Shown: positions 1-10,605 of the stretch, piece after piece
How positions within the stretch are numbered: position 1 is the stretch's first letter
How the letters are laid out: every line of letters begins with the position of its first letter
Source of the DNA: Chelonoidis abingdonii
Taxonomy: Eukaryota; Chordata; Testudines; Testudinidae
Reading direction: 5' to 3'
DNA: 64,000 nt
NCBI RefSeq assembly: GCF_003597395.2
Contig: NC_133769.1
Coordinates: forward strand, 50,401,374 to 50,465,373
Program-made: the position numbers and the translations under genes
Notes under the pieces: model-generated
Seen by the model: only the letters and a program-made list of their open reading frames with translations
What the model was told of the DNA's origin: nothing
Databases searched by the model: none

Positions 1-935
1 TTTTTTCAATCTTCCCTCATAGGTCATGTTTTCTAGACCTTTAATCATTTTTGTTGCTCTTCTCTGGACTTTCTCCAATTTGTCCATATCTTTCCTGAAA
101 TGTGGTGCCCAGAACTGGACACAATATTCCAGTTGATGCCTAATCAGCGCAGAGGAAAGTGGAAGAATTACTTCTCATGTCTTGCTTACAACACACCTGC
201 TAATACATCCAAGAATTGTTTTCTTTTTTTGCAACAGTGTTACACTGTTCACTCATCTTTAGCTTATGATCCACTATGACCCCCAGATATCTTTCTGCAG
301 TACTCCTTCCTAGGCAGTCATTCCCATTTTGTAGGAGCACAATTGATTGTTCCTTCCCAAGTGGAGTACTTCGGATTTATCCTTTTTGAATTTCATCCTG
401 TTTACTTCACACAATTTCTCCAGTTTGTCCATATCATTTTGAATTTTAATCCTATCCTCTAAAGCATTTGCAACCTCTCCCTACTTGGCATCATCCACAA
501 ACTTTATAAGTGTACTATCTATGCCATAGTCTAAATAATTGATGAAAGTATTGAACAGAACCAGACCCAGAACTGATCCCTGTGGGACCTCGTTTGATAT
601 GCCCTTCCAGCATGACTGTGAACCACTGATGATTACTGTCTGGGAATGGTTTTCCAAATAGATATGCACCACCTTATAGTAGTTCTATATAGGTTGAATT
701 TCCCTAGTTTGTTTATGAGAAGGTCGTGCAAGATAGTATCAAAAGCTTTACTAAAGTCAAGATATACCACATCTACGGTTTCCCCCCCATCCACAAGGCT
801 TGTTACGCCGTCAAAAAAAACTACTGTATTAGGTTGGTCTGACACAATTTGACAAATCCATGCTGACTGAAAAAATATTTGCCCATACAAAACCAATACA
901 AATCTTTTAATACATTGTTTGGTAGCTTTGACCAA
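1..935 (-). mobile_element. CR1 LINE fragment with reverse-transcriptase remnant
   Basis: Read on the minus strand, this is part of a CR1 non-LTR retrotransposon. An ORF at 935-633 contains VVYLDFSKAFDTI, the first catalytic block of the CR1 reverse transcriptase. A second ORF at 672-481 carries QGSVLGLVLFNTFINYL followed by FVDDAK, a degraded form of the FADD active-site box. The rest, down to base 1, reads as the thumb/C-terminal part with stops and frameshifts; the element continues past the window edge. The first ORF also has a frameshift against the family near SQHGFVK (about 845-865), so nothing functional is made. The 5' boundary near 935 is approximate. The protein would have copied its own RNA at the nick in target DNA; this copy is 5'-truncated and dead. 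Confidence 0.9.
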
Positions 936-1640
936 TAAACATCAAATTAAGATGCTGAAATTAACTAACAGTAAAAACAATAGTAATAGTTATGTTGCAG
1001 TGTTTTAGGAGCTATATAAAACAATTACACTTTCTTATTTTGAATACCATTGTTTCACCTTGTCTGCAGGCTTACAGCACCACCTGAGATCTTCACATAA
1101 GACCTCCTCTAAACATCCATAAAATAAACTTTCAAATGATATGTGATCTGGGTGTGTGTAGGATGGGTACATTAAACTCCAACAAACAGCTCTTTCTGGA
1201 GAATTGACATTCCTTTGAAGGTTTATGTGTGAAGTGATTTATGTTGGAAAACAATGGTCAATTGAAATCGCATGTAATTTCAAGTTTTATCTGCATTCCT
1301 GCTTCCCTAGGGCATAGGAGCCATCTCTTTCAGTATTGAAATTGTCACTTATCTCTCTCCTAGTTTCAAAATAGTTTGAGTAACAGAGCATGCTATCTTA
1401 TTTTACTTTTCTTTAAAGAGATGACATTGTGAGTTATGTTTCTTTGAAATAAGACAATCGTCAAGTATGTTAGTCTAAATGATCTGCCAGTGAATCTAAA
1501 ATGAAAATGTACAATTTAAAATACACTGAATATTTGTCTCCCGAATATTTGTGGTGTGGGAATAAGGGTAAAAATCTTGATACGCAATGTTCCTGATTCA
1601 CCATTGCATTACTCCAGTTTTATAATTGTATAAAGCCATT
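936..1640. other. No recognised feature
   Basis: AT-rich single-copy-looking sequence. No ORF with a recognisable protein, no splice-bounded exon candidate and no clear repeat was seen. Confidence 0.5.
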
Positions 1641-1644
1641 CTGG

Positions 1645-1790
1645 TTAATGAAGAGGCAGGATTGTCTAGTGGTTGGAGAACTAGCCTTAGAAAAAGGAGA
1701 CCCAAGTTCAGTTCTGTGGTCCATATCAGGCTTCTTATGTGGCCTTGGAAAAGTCACATATGGTAAAAAAAAAATTTCAAAAGGAACTTG
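1645..1790 (+). mobile_element. Old tRNA-derived SINE (MIR/CORE-SINE type)
   Basis: The segment has the order expected of MIR-like SINEs. A degenerate pol III A-box region (TGTCTAGTGGTTGGAGAAC) comes first, then a B-box-like AGTTCAGTTC, then the conserved core around GGCCTTGGAAAAGTCAC, which matches the familiar 'cttgggcaagtcac' core. No target duplication is visible and the copy is highly diverged, which suggests great age. The family assignment is from remembered consensus features. Confidence 0.6.
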
Positions 1791-3470
1791 AGTGCTTCAC
1801 AGGGTATCATGGGAATAAATATTTTAGACTAAAAGTTGCTCAGATAATGTGGTAAATAGGGTCAATATAAGTGTCTCAAATAGACTATATGGCAGTAATG
1901 AATCCCAGAATTTGACAATGACCTAATATTAGAAACAGCTGATCAATGTTTATTTAATTCTGCTGGTACAGCCTATTCTCCTCCTTTTGAGAGGAGAACA
2001 TTTTAACGAGGAGAATTCATTTGGGGTTTGATGCAAAACCTATTCAGATTCACAGAAAAATTCCCATTGATATCTACAAGCTTTGGATCAGATCCTTGGC
2101 TAGGTCAAATTACTAAAAGTGAAAATGGGACTTGATTTATCCCCTGCCCCAATTACAGAGGTCTGCTCATTGCTATGTACTGTACATTTGGAAAACCTAT
2201 ATTTTTCCTTTTGAATTTGAGTTGCAGTTTCAAACTGTTTTCAAAACAAGATTATCAAACATGAAATATAAGCAAAGCTCTTAGTAAATCTGAATGCAAG
2301 TTAGCAGTCATTCATTGCACATTATTAAACATTTTTTGCAAATCAGTGTTGTCACTGTAATTAGAAGCCTCTTTATACTGCATTAGTGGCTTGTTAATCT
2401 GACAGACGTCATTAATATCAAGGTCTTAAATATGACATTTACATTAAAAACATTCTTGTTCTTGAGACATCTGTGATTATTCTGTTTACTTTAGAGACTT
2501 TCACATCATTTAGGAGAACTTCATAATATATTAGTGACTTTGTATTAACCTCCTGGTATAATTCTGATTTAAATTTGTAAAGCCAGTAATAGCAAATATA
2601 ATCAGCCTAGACTACTTTCATATTATAATTAAGGCTGGGCTTCTGGCATTGCCACCATAAGAGTTTTGGAACTAACAATTTTTACAAAAAACTAAACAAA
2701 CTAAACAAAAAACCCCACCAACCATGGACTGGTTTTTTTATTTGTATTTTCTGCCTGTATATCAGTGGGTGGGAGGAGGGTGAATGATAAATAGGGGAAG
2801 AGACTTCAATGAGAGCCTTGAAAGCTGCAAATTTAAGTCTTGGGCTGCCTAAGGGGTTATTGGAGAAAAGGAGCTTACCTACAACTATCTTCAAGAGATT
2901 AAATTCTCCATGGAGTCTTAAAGCTCCGCTCCCTCCTCCAGAAGAAAGATCTTGAGTCGGACTGAGTTTCAACATGTAGTTCCAGTATGGCAACATGTCT
3001 GTTCAGAATTGTCCACTGTTACCCACAGAACTGTCCGCTTTGCACACTTTGTGATTCGCAGTAAAAGTAATTGGAAAAAATAAAGGTTGGGGTGAGGGCA
3101 AAATAATGCCAAGAACTTTTGACATTTTAAAAACTATATTTCCTTGACTTCTGCCCTTCTTCCCATTAAAACCCCTCTGATTCTCTCCATAAAATAAAAT
3201 TAAAATTAAACATATCCATGAGAAAACAATGGTCCTAATTACAATATGAAATATATATGGATCAGATTGTGGCCCAGCTGTTTAGGGAAGTAAAACACAC
3301 AACCTCTGTGGTTCTCCAGAACATGGGGTTCCTTTCTTTCACAGCTCCCGCACCACCCCTTGCATAGGGCAGATTGTAAATGTCAATGCAAGGTTAAAGT
3401 TAGAAATAAAAATGCCAAAAATTAGAAAACAGGGACTGGGAAACAAGAATGTGCCAATAAGATTAACTCA
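1791..3470. other. No recognised feature
   Basis: AT-rich sequence with only short chance ORFs, such as 104 codons at 2682-2996 on the minus strand with no recognisable motif. No repeat family recognised. Confidence 0.45.
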
Positions 3471-3478
3471 TCCACATT

Positions 3479-3995
3479 CAGTAGTGCAAGTGGAATCCAT
3501 TTCTTACTGGTAGGGAGGGCATGGGGGGCACATGACCTCCTCACATACCCTCCATGTGACTCCTCCCCACCCTGCCCCTGGGACCCCTATGCTCTCCCCA
3601 TCCCCTCCCCATGATCCAACCCCCTTACCTGGGGAGGGGCTGGGGCGGGTACAGCCATGCTGGAGGCTGCTGGCATTCTGCTCCCTTCCCCGTTGCGGTT
3701 CCCACCGGGCTCTCCTGGGAACCACAGTGGGGAAAGGAACAGAATGCTGGCAGCCTCCGGCGGCTGTACCCTCTCTAGCCCAAGTGCTGTCCTCCGATGG
3801 GGGCTGCTGTATAGATGGAGGAGACCCTGCGTGGAAGGTCCGGGGGCAGTACAGCTGTGCCGGAGGGGCTGCCTGTGTGGGGCCACCCAGTGGCCCAACG
3901 TTCTGCTCTTCCTGTGACTTTCTGGTACGCCATACCAGCTATTAATATCTTGCTGGTAAGGCATACCAGGCCGTTCCGCCCTACTTGCACTTGCG
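3479..3995. mobile_element. GC-rich non-autonomous hAT transposon with 8-bp TSD
   Basis: A 517-bp GC-rich block in AT-rich DNA is bounded by a perfect 8-bp direct repeat TCCACATT (3471-3478 and 3996-4003), the length made by hAT transposases. The ends are imperfect terminal inverted repeats: the left starts CAGTAGTGCAAGTGG, and the right end reads CGCAAGTGCAAGTAGG on the other strand. Inside is a long inverted repeat: about 3645-3691 pairs with 3729-3772 (both built on GGTACAGCC...GCATTCTG). Short palindromes of the form CTGGTAYGCCATACCAG occur near the right end (about 3922-3938). It encodes no transposase. Several overlapping ORFs of 70-143 codons are products of its GC content. Confidence 0.75.
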
Positions 3996-4003
3996 TCCAC
4001 ATT

Positions 4004-4605
4004 ACATGTACAGGCCAAGTTCGGCCAAGATGTAAGTGTATCTAATTCATATTGACTTTGATGGGAGATGCTGTCATTTATGCAAGGGCTGAATTGGCCC
4101 TGTGATAAAAATATTTCTCTTACTAGTTAGGTTGTTAAATGTATACTTTACTATACAGTGAGCCAAATTCATCTCTGATGTAACTCCACTGTCTGCAGCT
4201 GAGTTTTAACGGGGATTAATTTGGCCAAGTACATGCACTGTGAGGCACAGTGTCTGATTTTGAATGTTTGAACTTTGCTTTCATTTGGAAATAGATGATT
4301 GAGCATAAATCTCATTGAAATCTTGGTCCAGACTTTGAACTGACCGTATCTTGTATACCCCAATTCCAGATGCATTGTGTACAATATTGGCTTGACCTTG
4401 GCTTCAGCCTCTACAGGCCTCTTCAGGATCCCGGGGCAGAGATGTCAGTGACCTCCAACAAGTATGCTAGTGATAGTAGTATTTTTGATGTACTGCTGCT
4501 CCTCCCTGAGAGTCTACCTGTACAGTGTCACAGGTTCAATCGTGTCATCTTAATCAATATAATTGTTAGATCAGTAAGGCAGATTCTGAGATACTGTCTA
4601 CATTC
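4004..4605. other. No recognised feature
   Basis: Mixed-composition sequence without recognisable coding potential. Short ORFs on both strands (up to 99 codons at 4370-4669) show no family motif. Confidence 0.45.
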
Positions 4606-4611
4606 ACATTG

Positions 4612-4985
4612 TAACAGGGTGGCTTGCCCATTAAGGCCACTGACTGGGCCCACCGACCCATGTTACTAAGGAGGGTTGAGCAGGGATTACCCAATGCCCC
4701 TATAACAAGCAGTGGGAAGTTGCGGGGGAAGGGGGGTGTTTCTGAGGCAGAGCAGAATGAAGCAGAGAGGCTGCTGGGAGTAAGCAGGGTCTGTCAGAGA
4801 AACCTTGGAGTTGGGAAGTGAAACTACAGGTAGGAAAGGCCTGGGAATGACTTAATAAAAAGATAAATGCCTCCATTGAGAACTTTGTTTTTGAACTTTC
4901 GTTATTTTAATAAAGCAAAAGCTGAGAAGGGGCAGGAATGGACAAAATGATTTGTGATTTATTGAAGTCCCTTGAAGGGGGAGGC
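4612..4985 (+). repeat. Possible LTR-like repeat interrupted by Harbinger
   Basis: The stretch starts TGTAACAGGGTGGC and includes two polyadenylation-signal-like AATAAA sites (about 4852-4858 and 4908-4914), as expected near the R region of an LTR. It resembles interspersed turtle sequences I remember, but no second LTR, primer-binding site or target duplication was found. The Harbinger copy starting at 4989 seems to have landed in its 3' part. Treat the LTR identity as tentative. Confidence 0.3.
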
Positions 4986-5365
4986 TGAGGGTATGGCTAC
5001 ACTGGAGAGTTGCAGCACTGGTGGTGAGTTTACAGCGCTGCAACTTACTCACCGTCCACACTTGCAAGGCACATACAGCGCTGCATCTCCCTGGCTGCAC
5101 TCCTGCTCTGCCTGGGGAATAACGATTGCAGCGCTGGTGATGCAGCTCTGCTCTGCCAGTGTGGCCACCAAAAGCACTGTGATTGGCCTCCAGAGTATTT
5201 GGAGGTATCCCAGAATGCTGGTTCAGCCACTCTGCTCATCAGTTCACACTCTACTGCCCTGGCCTCAGGTGACCCGCCCTTTAAATGCCCCGGGAATTTT
5301 AAAAATCCCCTTCCTGTTTGCTCAGCCAGGTGTGGAGTGCAATCAGTGAATCTTTCCAGGTGACC

Positions 5366-5845
5366 ATGCCTCCACGCGCCAAACGAGCCCCAGCATGGAG
5401 CAATGGCGAGTTGCTGGACCTCATCAGTGTTTGGGGGGAGGAAGCTGTGCAGTCACAGCTGCGCTCCAGCCGTAGGAATTACGATACCTATGGGCAGATC
5501 TCAAGGGCCATGCTGGAAAGGGGCCATGACCGGGACGCGGTGCAGTGCAGGGTTAAAGTGAAGGAGCTGCGGAGTGCCTATTGCAAAGCCCGCGAGGGAA
5601 ACCGCCGCTCCGGTGCTGCCCCCACGACCTGCCGTTTTTACAAGGAGCTGGACGCGATACTTGGGGGTGACCCCACTGCCAATCCGAGGACCACGATGGA
5701 CACTTCAGAGAGGGGGGGGAGGAGGGGGAGAGAGGGGGAGGGGGAGGAGGAGAAACCGAGAGTGAGGGTACTGGGGTGGGGGAGACACCCCGGAGTCCCA
5801 GGAGGCATGCAGCCAGGAGCTCTTCTCAAGCCAGGAGGAAGGTAG
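5366..5845 (+). CDS. Myb/SANT-like DNA-binding protein of a Harbinger element
   Basis: A 159-codon ORF. I chose the ATG at 5366 because the protein then starts MPPRAKRAPAW, as in the sister ORF of the window (60146-60571), where APAW opens the SANT domain. An in-frame ATG at 5318 adds 16 unrelated residues. The domain spans about residues 8-101: APAW, then LLDLISVWGEEAV, RRNYDTY, QISRAMLERGHDRDAVQC, and finally CRFYKELDAILGG, a trihelix/MADF-like helix series. In PIF/Harbinger this second protein binds the element ends and helps bring the transposase into the nucleus; this is family knowledge. After about residue 110 a frameshift in the GGGGGA-rich tract (about 5715-5760) replaces the acidic, Gln-rich tail, which stays readable in another frame. 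It is probably not functional. No intron or host fusion is evident. Confidence 0.7.
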   Translation: MPPRAKRAPAWSNGELLDLISVWGEEAVQSQLRSSRRNYDTYGQISRAMLERGHDRDAVQCRVKVKELRSAYCKAREGNRRSGAAPTTCRFYKELDAILGGDPTANPRTTMDTSERGGRRGREGEGEEEKPRVRVLGWGRHPGVPGGMQPGALLKPGGR

Positions 5846-5973
5846 CCAGTCGCAGCAGCCTGGGTACTTGGTGAAGGACAAGCAGAGGAGCGGGTTCCCG
5901 GTAAGCAGCTTTTATTTTCAGGATGGAAATGTTTCGGGAGAGGAGGGGGGGTTAGGGCTGCATGCATGCATGC

Positions 5974-6262
5974 CTAGATGTGGAATAGCCCATTGATGTG
6001 GTCTATCACATCGCGATAATTGGCCTCAGTAGTCTCTTCAAAAGTTTCAGCCAGAGTGTGGGCAATGCGCTTGCGCAAGTTTATAGGTAGAGCCACTGTG
6101 GTCCTTGTCCCAGTCAGGCTAATGCATCCACGCCTTGTCCCAGTCAGGCTAATGCATCCAGGGCGGAATCCGCATTGCTGTAGAAGACCCTCCCGCTCTT
6201 CCTAGGTGACCCGCAGCAGCGAGATCTTCCAGGATTAATTCCTGTGGAAAATGTTGGGAGAC
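5974..6262 (-). pseudogene. Decayed converging ORF of the same Harbinger copy
   Basis: On the minus strand one frame reads through a peptide ending LAETFEETTEANYRDVIDHI and closing with NGLFHI and a stop at 5974. It is interrupted upstream by two in-frame stops (after FHRN and after LLRVT). I recall this C-terminus from other turtle repeat copies but cannot name the protein; position alone does not prove it is the transposase. Bases 6103-6162 hold a 30-bp tandem duplication, about two units, which keeps the frame and repeats the peptide GCISLTGTRR. It converges tail-to-tail with the SANT-like ORF. Confidence 0.5.
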
Positions 6263-6300
6263 TGTTCAGTGTAGCTGCCCCCAGAAGCAGTTTACTTTCC

Positions 6301-8061
6301 CCAACGCACAGAAACCCCTGCACATCCCTGAAGCAATCAGTCCCCCTTACTCACTATTTCCTGGGTCCTGTGGGTTATGTGCGCTCTGTTTGGTATGGGA
6401 AAAGTATGCTAAAGTGAAGACTGTAAACTCCTTCACTGTGTGGGAATAACTTTCTGGGTGAGATTATAAACAATGCAACCTCTGTTAACTGTTGCCATTT
6501 TTGCCTTTCGAAAAGTGTCCTTGACTACTCGATTGCCCGTATCATCCACTGCTCAGAGGCTACAAAACCTCAGGAAGAAGCCTCGAGAAAGCAAAAGACA
6601 TGCTGAAAGCAGTTATGGATCACTCTGCCAGAGAGAGTAAAAAAACTGGAGGGAAAGGGAAAGCAGGCTGCGCCAGAGAAATGCAGCAGCTCTACACAAT
6701 TGGGAGGATCATCATATTCAAATGATTTTTTCCCGGCTGATTATACTGGTTTTAGGAACAGTTTATACTGACAGCTACACCACACCAGAGAATCTGCCCC
6801 TTTCTGTTTGACAGGAAATCATAAAAGATCTTGAACAAAGTGTTGGATGAGGAAGGTTTCTTTGTAAAGGTCATTTGTTTCTGTTATTTTAGTCTACTAG
6901 TGACACAACACTTCAGAACTGAATCACTGTTTTTTATTGTTTCTTTAGAACCGTCTCAAATATATATTTGCTAGAGGCAGGAGCTTCTTCCAAGCCTTGA
7001 AAGATTTATTTTTTGTTACACAGAAGAGAAGTTTTTTTATTTCTTATCCTGATTTTTCCCAAGAGTCAAAGTTAACTTAGCTTTTGAACAAAGTCCAAAA
7101 AAGAAAGTACAGTCCTGGTGAAGAGTCACAGTTCTTCAAAGTAAAAGTTCAACTCAAATTTTCTCAGCTAATGCTGCTTTATTTTCAGCTTTATTTTTCA
7201 ACAAGTTTAGCCCAGCTAATATCACATTAGGTCATTGAGCAGATGTGAAGTTTGTTTTCTTAAAAAAACTCATTTCCCTCTTCTTAATTTAAAAAAATGT
7301 ATAATGATTAATGTTGGTACTTTGTATGTGACAAGGTAAAATATGGACACTAAAATCTGCATTAAGTCAGGGTAGTATAAAAACAGATGGTTTACAGTAA
7401 TACATAAAATAGACAGAGAAGAATGACATTTCTCTAAGGTCAGGGACAACTTATGTTTCCATATCAACACATCCCATGTTAATTTATTTTTATCTTAGCT
7501 ATTAAGAGTGTGTTGCATGCATCATCCAATCATTCTTTATTGCAGCACAGGACTTAGGACAGCAGTGTTACTCATACCTCAAGTAACAGTAAGAAATTAA
7601 TCAAGGTCTAAATACGGGAAAAACCCTGTAAAGGCCAGGGAACCATAAAAATGTCCCTTCACAGAATAGGCAAGGTATGAGATCGGCTAAAGCTTCAGTT
7701 GGAAATCCTGTGGCTCTTGAGACGCTCATGGAAAGCAGAGACAATCAGATGAAGGCTTATTGCCTCTTCCCTCTTCCTTAGTCCTAGCGCTAAGCATCCC
7801 TCTTCCCACAAGAGGATTTAGCATTCAGCTGAAGTTACCTAGCTTGCTGGAGAGTTCAGGGAAGATAATGCTGTCTCAGATTAACAGTCTTTATTCCTGG
7901 TGATGATGCACAAGCCAAAAAGAACGCAACTTGGCTTTGAAATCCTAGGCTGACTGTGCAGGGCTGGCAGCTGAGGGGGAAAAATCCTTCATTTGTAAGC
8001 TGAAGAAAATTGATTGGGGAGACATTGAGAGATGTTAAACAGGGGACCTACAGCACTTGTC
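6301..8061. other. No recognised feature
   Basis: AT-rich sequence up to the next Harbinger element. No long ORF and no recognised repeat. Confidence 0.45.
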
Positions 8062-8416
8062 TTAGGCCTGGTCTACACTAATCGTTTAAACCGAATTTAG
8101 CAGCGTTAAACTGATTTAACCCTGCACTTGTCCACACAACGAAGCCCTTTACATCGATATAAAGGGCTCTTTAAACCGGTTTCTGTACTCCTCCCCGACA
8201 AGAGGAGTAGCGCTGAAATCGGTATTACCATGTCGGATTAGGGTTAGTGTGGTCGCAAATCGACGGTATTGGCCTCTGGACGTTATCCCACAGTGCACCA
8301 TTGTGACCACTCTGGAAAGCAATCTGAACTCGAATGCACTGGCCAGGTAGACAAGAAAAGCCCCACGAACTTTTGAATTTCATTTCCTGTTTGCCCAGCG
8401 TGGAGCTGTGATCAGC

Positions 8417-8575
8417 ATGGGTGGCGATGCGGTCCCAAATCGAAAAAGAACTCCAACATGGACCGTACAGGAGATACTGGATCTGATCGCTGTATGGGTA
8501 GACAAATCTGTTCTATCAGAGCTCCGTTACAGAAGACGAAATGACAAAGCATTTGAAAAAATCTCGAGGCTATGA
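8417..8575 (+). pseudogene. N-terminal half of SANT-like Harbinger protein
   Basis: Fifty-two codons from the ATG at 8417 to TGA at 8573-8575 encode the first half of the SANT-like domain: TPTWTVQEILDLIAVWV, then a Ser-Glu-Leu-Arg segment, RRRNDKAF and EKIS. The order and spacing match the ORFs at 5366 and 60571. The second half does not follow; the frame stops just after EKISRL and the sequence becomes unrelated. The missing C-terminal half lies about 0.75 kb away on the opposite strand (9300-9420), so a rearrangement split the gene. Confidence 0.75.
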
Positions 8576-9299
8576 TAGACAGAGTCCACAGCACAGTGCT
8601 GTGTGACAAGCGTAACGGAAAGCCAAAGAATCAAATGGACGCTCAGGGAGGGAGTGAGGGAGGGAGTACTGAGGACTCCAGCTATCCCACAGTCCCTGCA
8701 GTCTCTGAAAGGCATTTGCATTCTTGGCTGAGCTCTCAATGCCTGAAGGGTCAAAAACATTTTCCCGGGTGTTTCAGGGTATATGTCATCAATTTACATG
8801 CTTTCCCCTCCCCTCCCAAAAGAAAAGGGGAAAAAAACGTTTCTCGCCTTTTTGCAATGTCACCCTATGTCTACTGCATGCTGCTGGTAGACAGGGTGCT
8901 GCAGCGCTGAACACCAGCATCCCCTTCCCGGTAGCAGATGGTACAATATGACTGATATCCGTCTTCATCATCAGCCCATGAGTGCTTCTGGCTGGCCTCG
9001 GTGAGGTCGGCTGGGGGCGCCTGGGTAAAAATAGGAATGACTCCTGGTCATTCCCGGCAGATGGTACAAAACGGCTGGTAACCTTCCTCATCATAGCAAC
9101 TGGAGGCTGAGCTCTATCAGCCCCCCTCCCTTTCGTGTCTAAAGAGAAGATTCTGTACTCCCTGGACTATCACAGCAGCTGGAGGCTTCCTCCCCCTCAT
9201 TTTATCTCACTAAAAAGTCAGTGTTTCTTATTCCTGCATTCTTTATTACTTCATCACACAAATGGGGGGACACTGCCATGGTAGTCCAGGAGAGTTAGG

Positions 9300-9420
9300 G
9301 GCAGAGAGAAGCAACGAGTGGGATTGTTGCAGAGGTGCCCCCTAGAATGGCATGCAGCTCATCATTTCTGCGGGATCTCTGGGGCTCTGACCCGGAGTGG
9401 CTGTGCTCTCTGGTTCTTTA
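9300..9420 (-). pseudogene. Displaced C-terminal half of SANT-like protein
   Basis: Read on the minus strand, this segment encodes HSGSEPQRSRRNDELHAILG followed by GT, matching the end of the SANT domain in the copy at 60146 (SGTEPQTCHFYDELLAILGG). Upstream codons are frameshifted. Its strand is opposite to the N-terminal half at 8417-8575 within the same element. Confidence 0.65.
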
Positions 9421-10129
9421 GTACATTGTCCATCATTCTAGGAAGTGACTGACTCTATTTTTAGACAAAACTAGAAGATGGGAGTGACCTGGGGAGTCTA
9501 TCCCAGTTTTGTCCATGTGCCCCCAGCCGACCTCACGAGGCCAGCCAGGAGCACCCATGACAGAGCAAGATGGTTAAGAATAACTGATAACGCATACATC
9601 ATTGCCAATACAATGGCATGGCAAGACTATGTGCAATAAGGGATGGGTACTGTCTCTGCTACCGTTGCAAAGGCAATGAGATGGCTGCTGTATAGCACTG
9701 CAGACACGTCTGTCAGCAGCTCCAGTGCACATAGGTTAACGGATGAGGCAAAACGGGCTCCCGGTTGCCATGCCTATGGGTTGTCAGGGCAATCCAGGGA
9801 AAAAGGACATGAAATGATTGTCTGCGTGCTTTCACGGAGGAAGGATTGAGTGATGACATTTACCCAGAATCACCCGCGACACTGTTTTTGCATTGGGATC
9901 TCAACCCAGAATTCCAATGGGCAGGGGAGACTGCGGGAACTATGGGATAGCTACGGGATAGCTACCCACAGTGCAACGCTCCAGAAATCGACACTAACCT
10001 CGGTTCATGGGCGCACACCGCCGAATTAATGTGCTCAGTGTGGCCGCGTGCACTCGACTTTATACAATCTGTTTTACAAAACCAGTTTATGTAAAATCGG
10101 AATAATCCCGTAGCGTAGACATACCCTTA

Positions 10130-10510
10130 GAGAGTAGCCTTTCAGAGTAGAATCACACCTTTATTGTGGAACCGCATTTCCTCTGCTGGGTATTAGGTGA
10201 TTTCTGTTCATGCTATGTCACATGAAGCACCAGATTCCAGAAAGCAGTACACAGGTGCATCTAACAGAAAAAACTTCCAGCTTACCTGCCAGAGGCCATG
10301 ATATCTGCATGTGACAGGTGGTACAGACCTTTCAGAGCTTGAAAGGTGGCCTTTCTAGTCAGCTCTTCCATGTCCTGGTTTTCCTAACAAAGGGAAGCAA
10401 CATTTGCCTGGAAAGGGATAAGCTAGGCCCCAGAGGGGTGCCCTCAGGAACTTGAAGAAAGGCAACAGGACAGCTACATTCAGTCTTCAAGAACATATGC
10501 AAAGAACACC
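10130..10510. other. No recognised feature
   Basis: Unassigned sequence after the Harbinger element. A small perfect stem ACCTTTCA/TGAAAGGT lies at about 10328-10348; nothing suggests a functional RNA. Confidence 0.4.
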
Positions 10511-10514
10511 CTCA

Positions 10515-10605
10515 GTATTAACAACCCCCAGTGTTCAAAAATCAAGATGCAGGCCCCCAAAAATCATGAGGCTGGCTTTTTTTATTTTTAAAGCAGAAAC
10601 TGTTG
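10515..10605 (-). repeat. Interspersed repeat 'X', inverted fragment
   Basis: The stretch resembles, on the opposite strand, the longer copy at 53100-53395. Shared words include 'catgattttggg', 'ttgaatgcttg' and the 'gcaatactg' end. Family unnamed; see also 27925-28100. Confidence 0.55.

Larger units (their letters stand above)
4989..6300 (+). mobile_element. Partial PIF/Harbinger element, GC-rich subfamily
   Basis: The left end GGGTATGGCTACACTGG matches the Harbinger terminal repeat seen elsewhere in the window (GGGTATGTCTACACTG) and is preceded by TGA, a plausible 3-bp target site. It holds a SANT-like ORF on the plus strand (5366-5845) and a decayed converging ORF on the minus strand (about 6262-5974). 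No matching right terminal repeat was found before the next recognised feature, so the right boundary is only the point where recognisable similarity ends. The copy is 3'-truncated or rearranged. Confidence 0.7.
8065..10126 (+). mobile_element. Rearranged PIF/Harbinger element with TTA TSD
   Basis: The element is bounded by TTA at 8062-8064 and 10127-10129, the target duplication typical of PIF/Harbinger. The ends are inverted repeats: GGCCTGGTCTACACTA on the left and GGGTATGTCTACGCTA on the other strand at the right (11 of 16 match). The left end is the SANT side, as shown by the SANT start at 8417; the right end corresponds to the transposase side of the copy at 58916-60933. The interior is odd. 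The segment 8655-9030 reappears in inverted orientation at about 9520-9980, and the SANT gene is split between strands. No open transposase remains, so it is a non-autonomous foldback derivative. Confidence 0.85.

Noticed and set aside
3532..4018. ORFs of 137 and 143 codons on opposite strands
   Set aside because: They cross the end of, or lie within, the 3479-3995 transposon and its inverted repeat.
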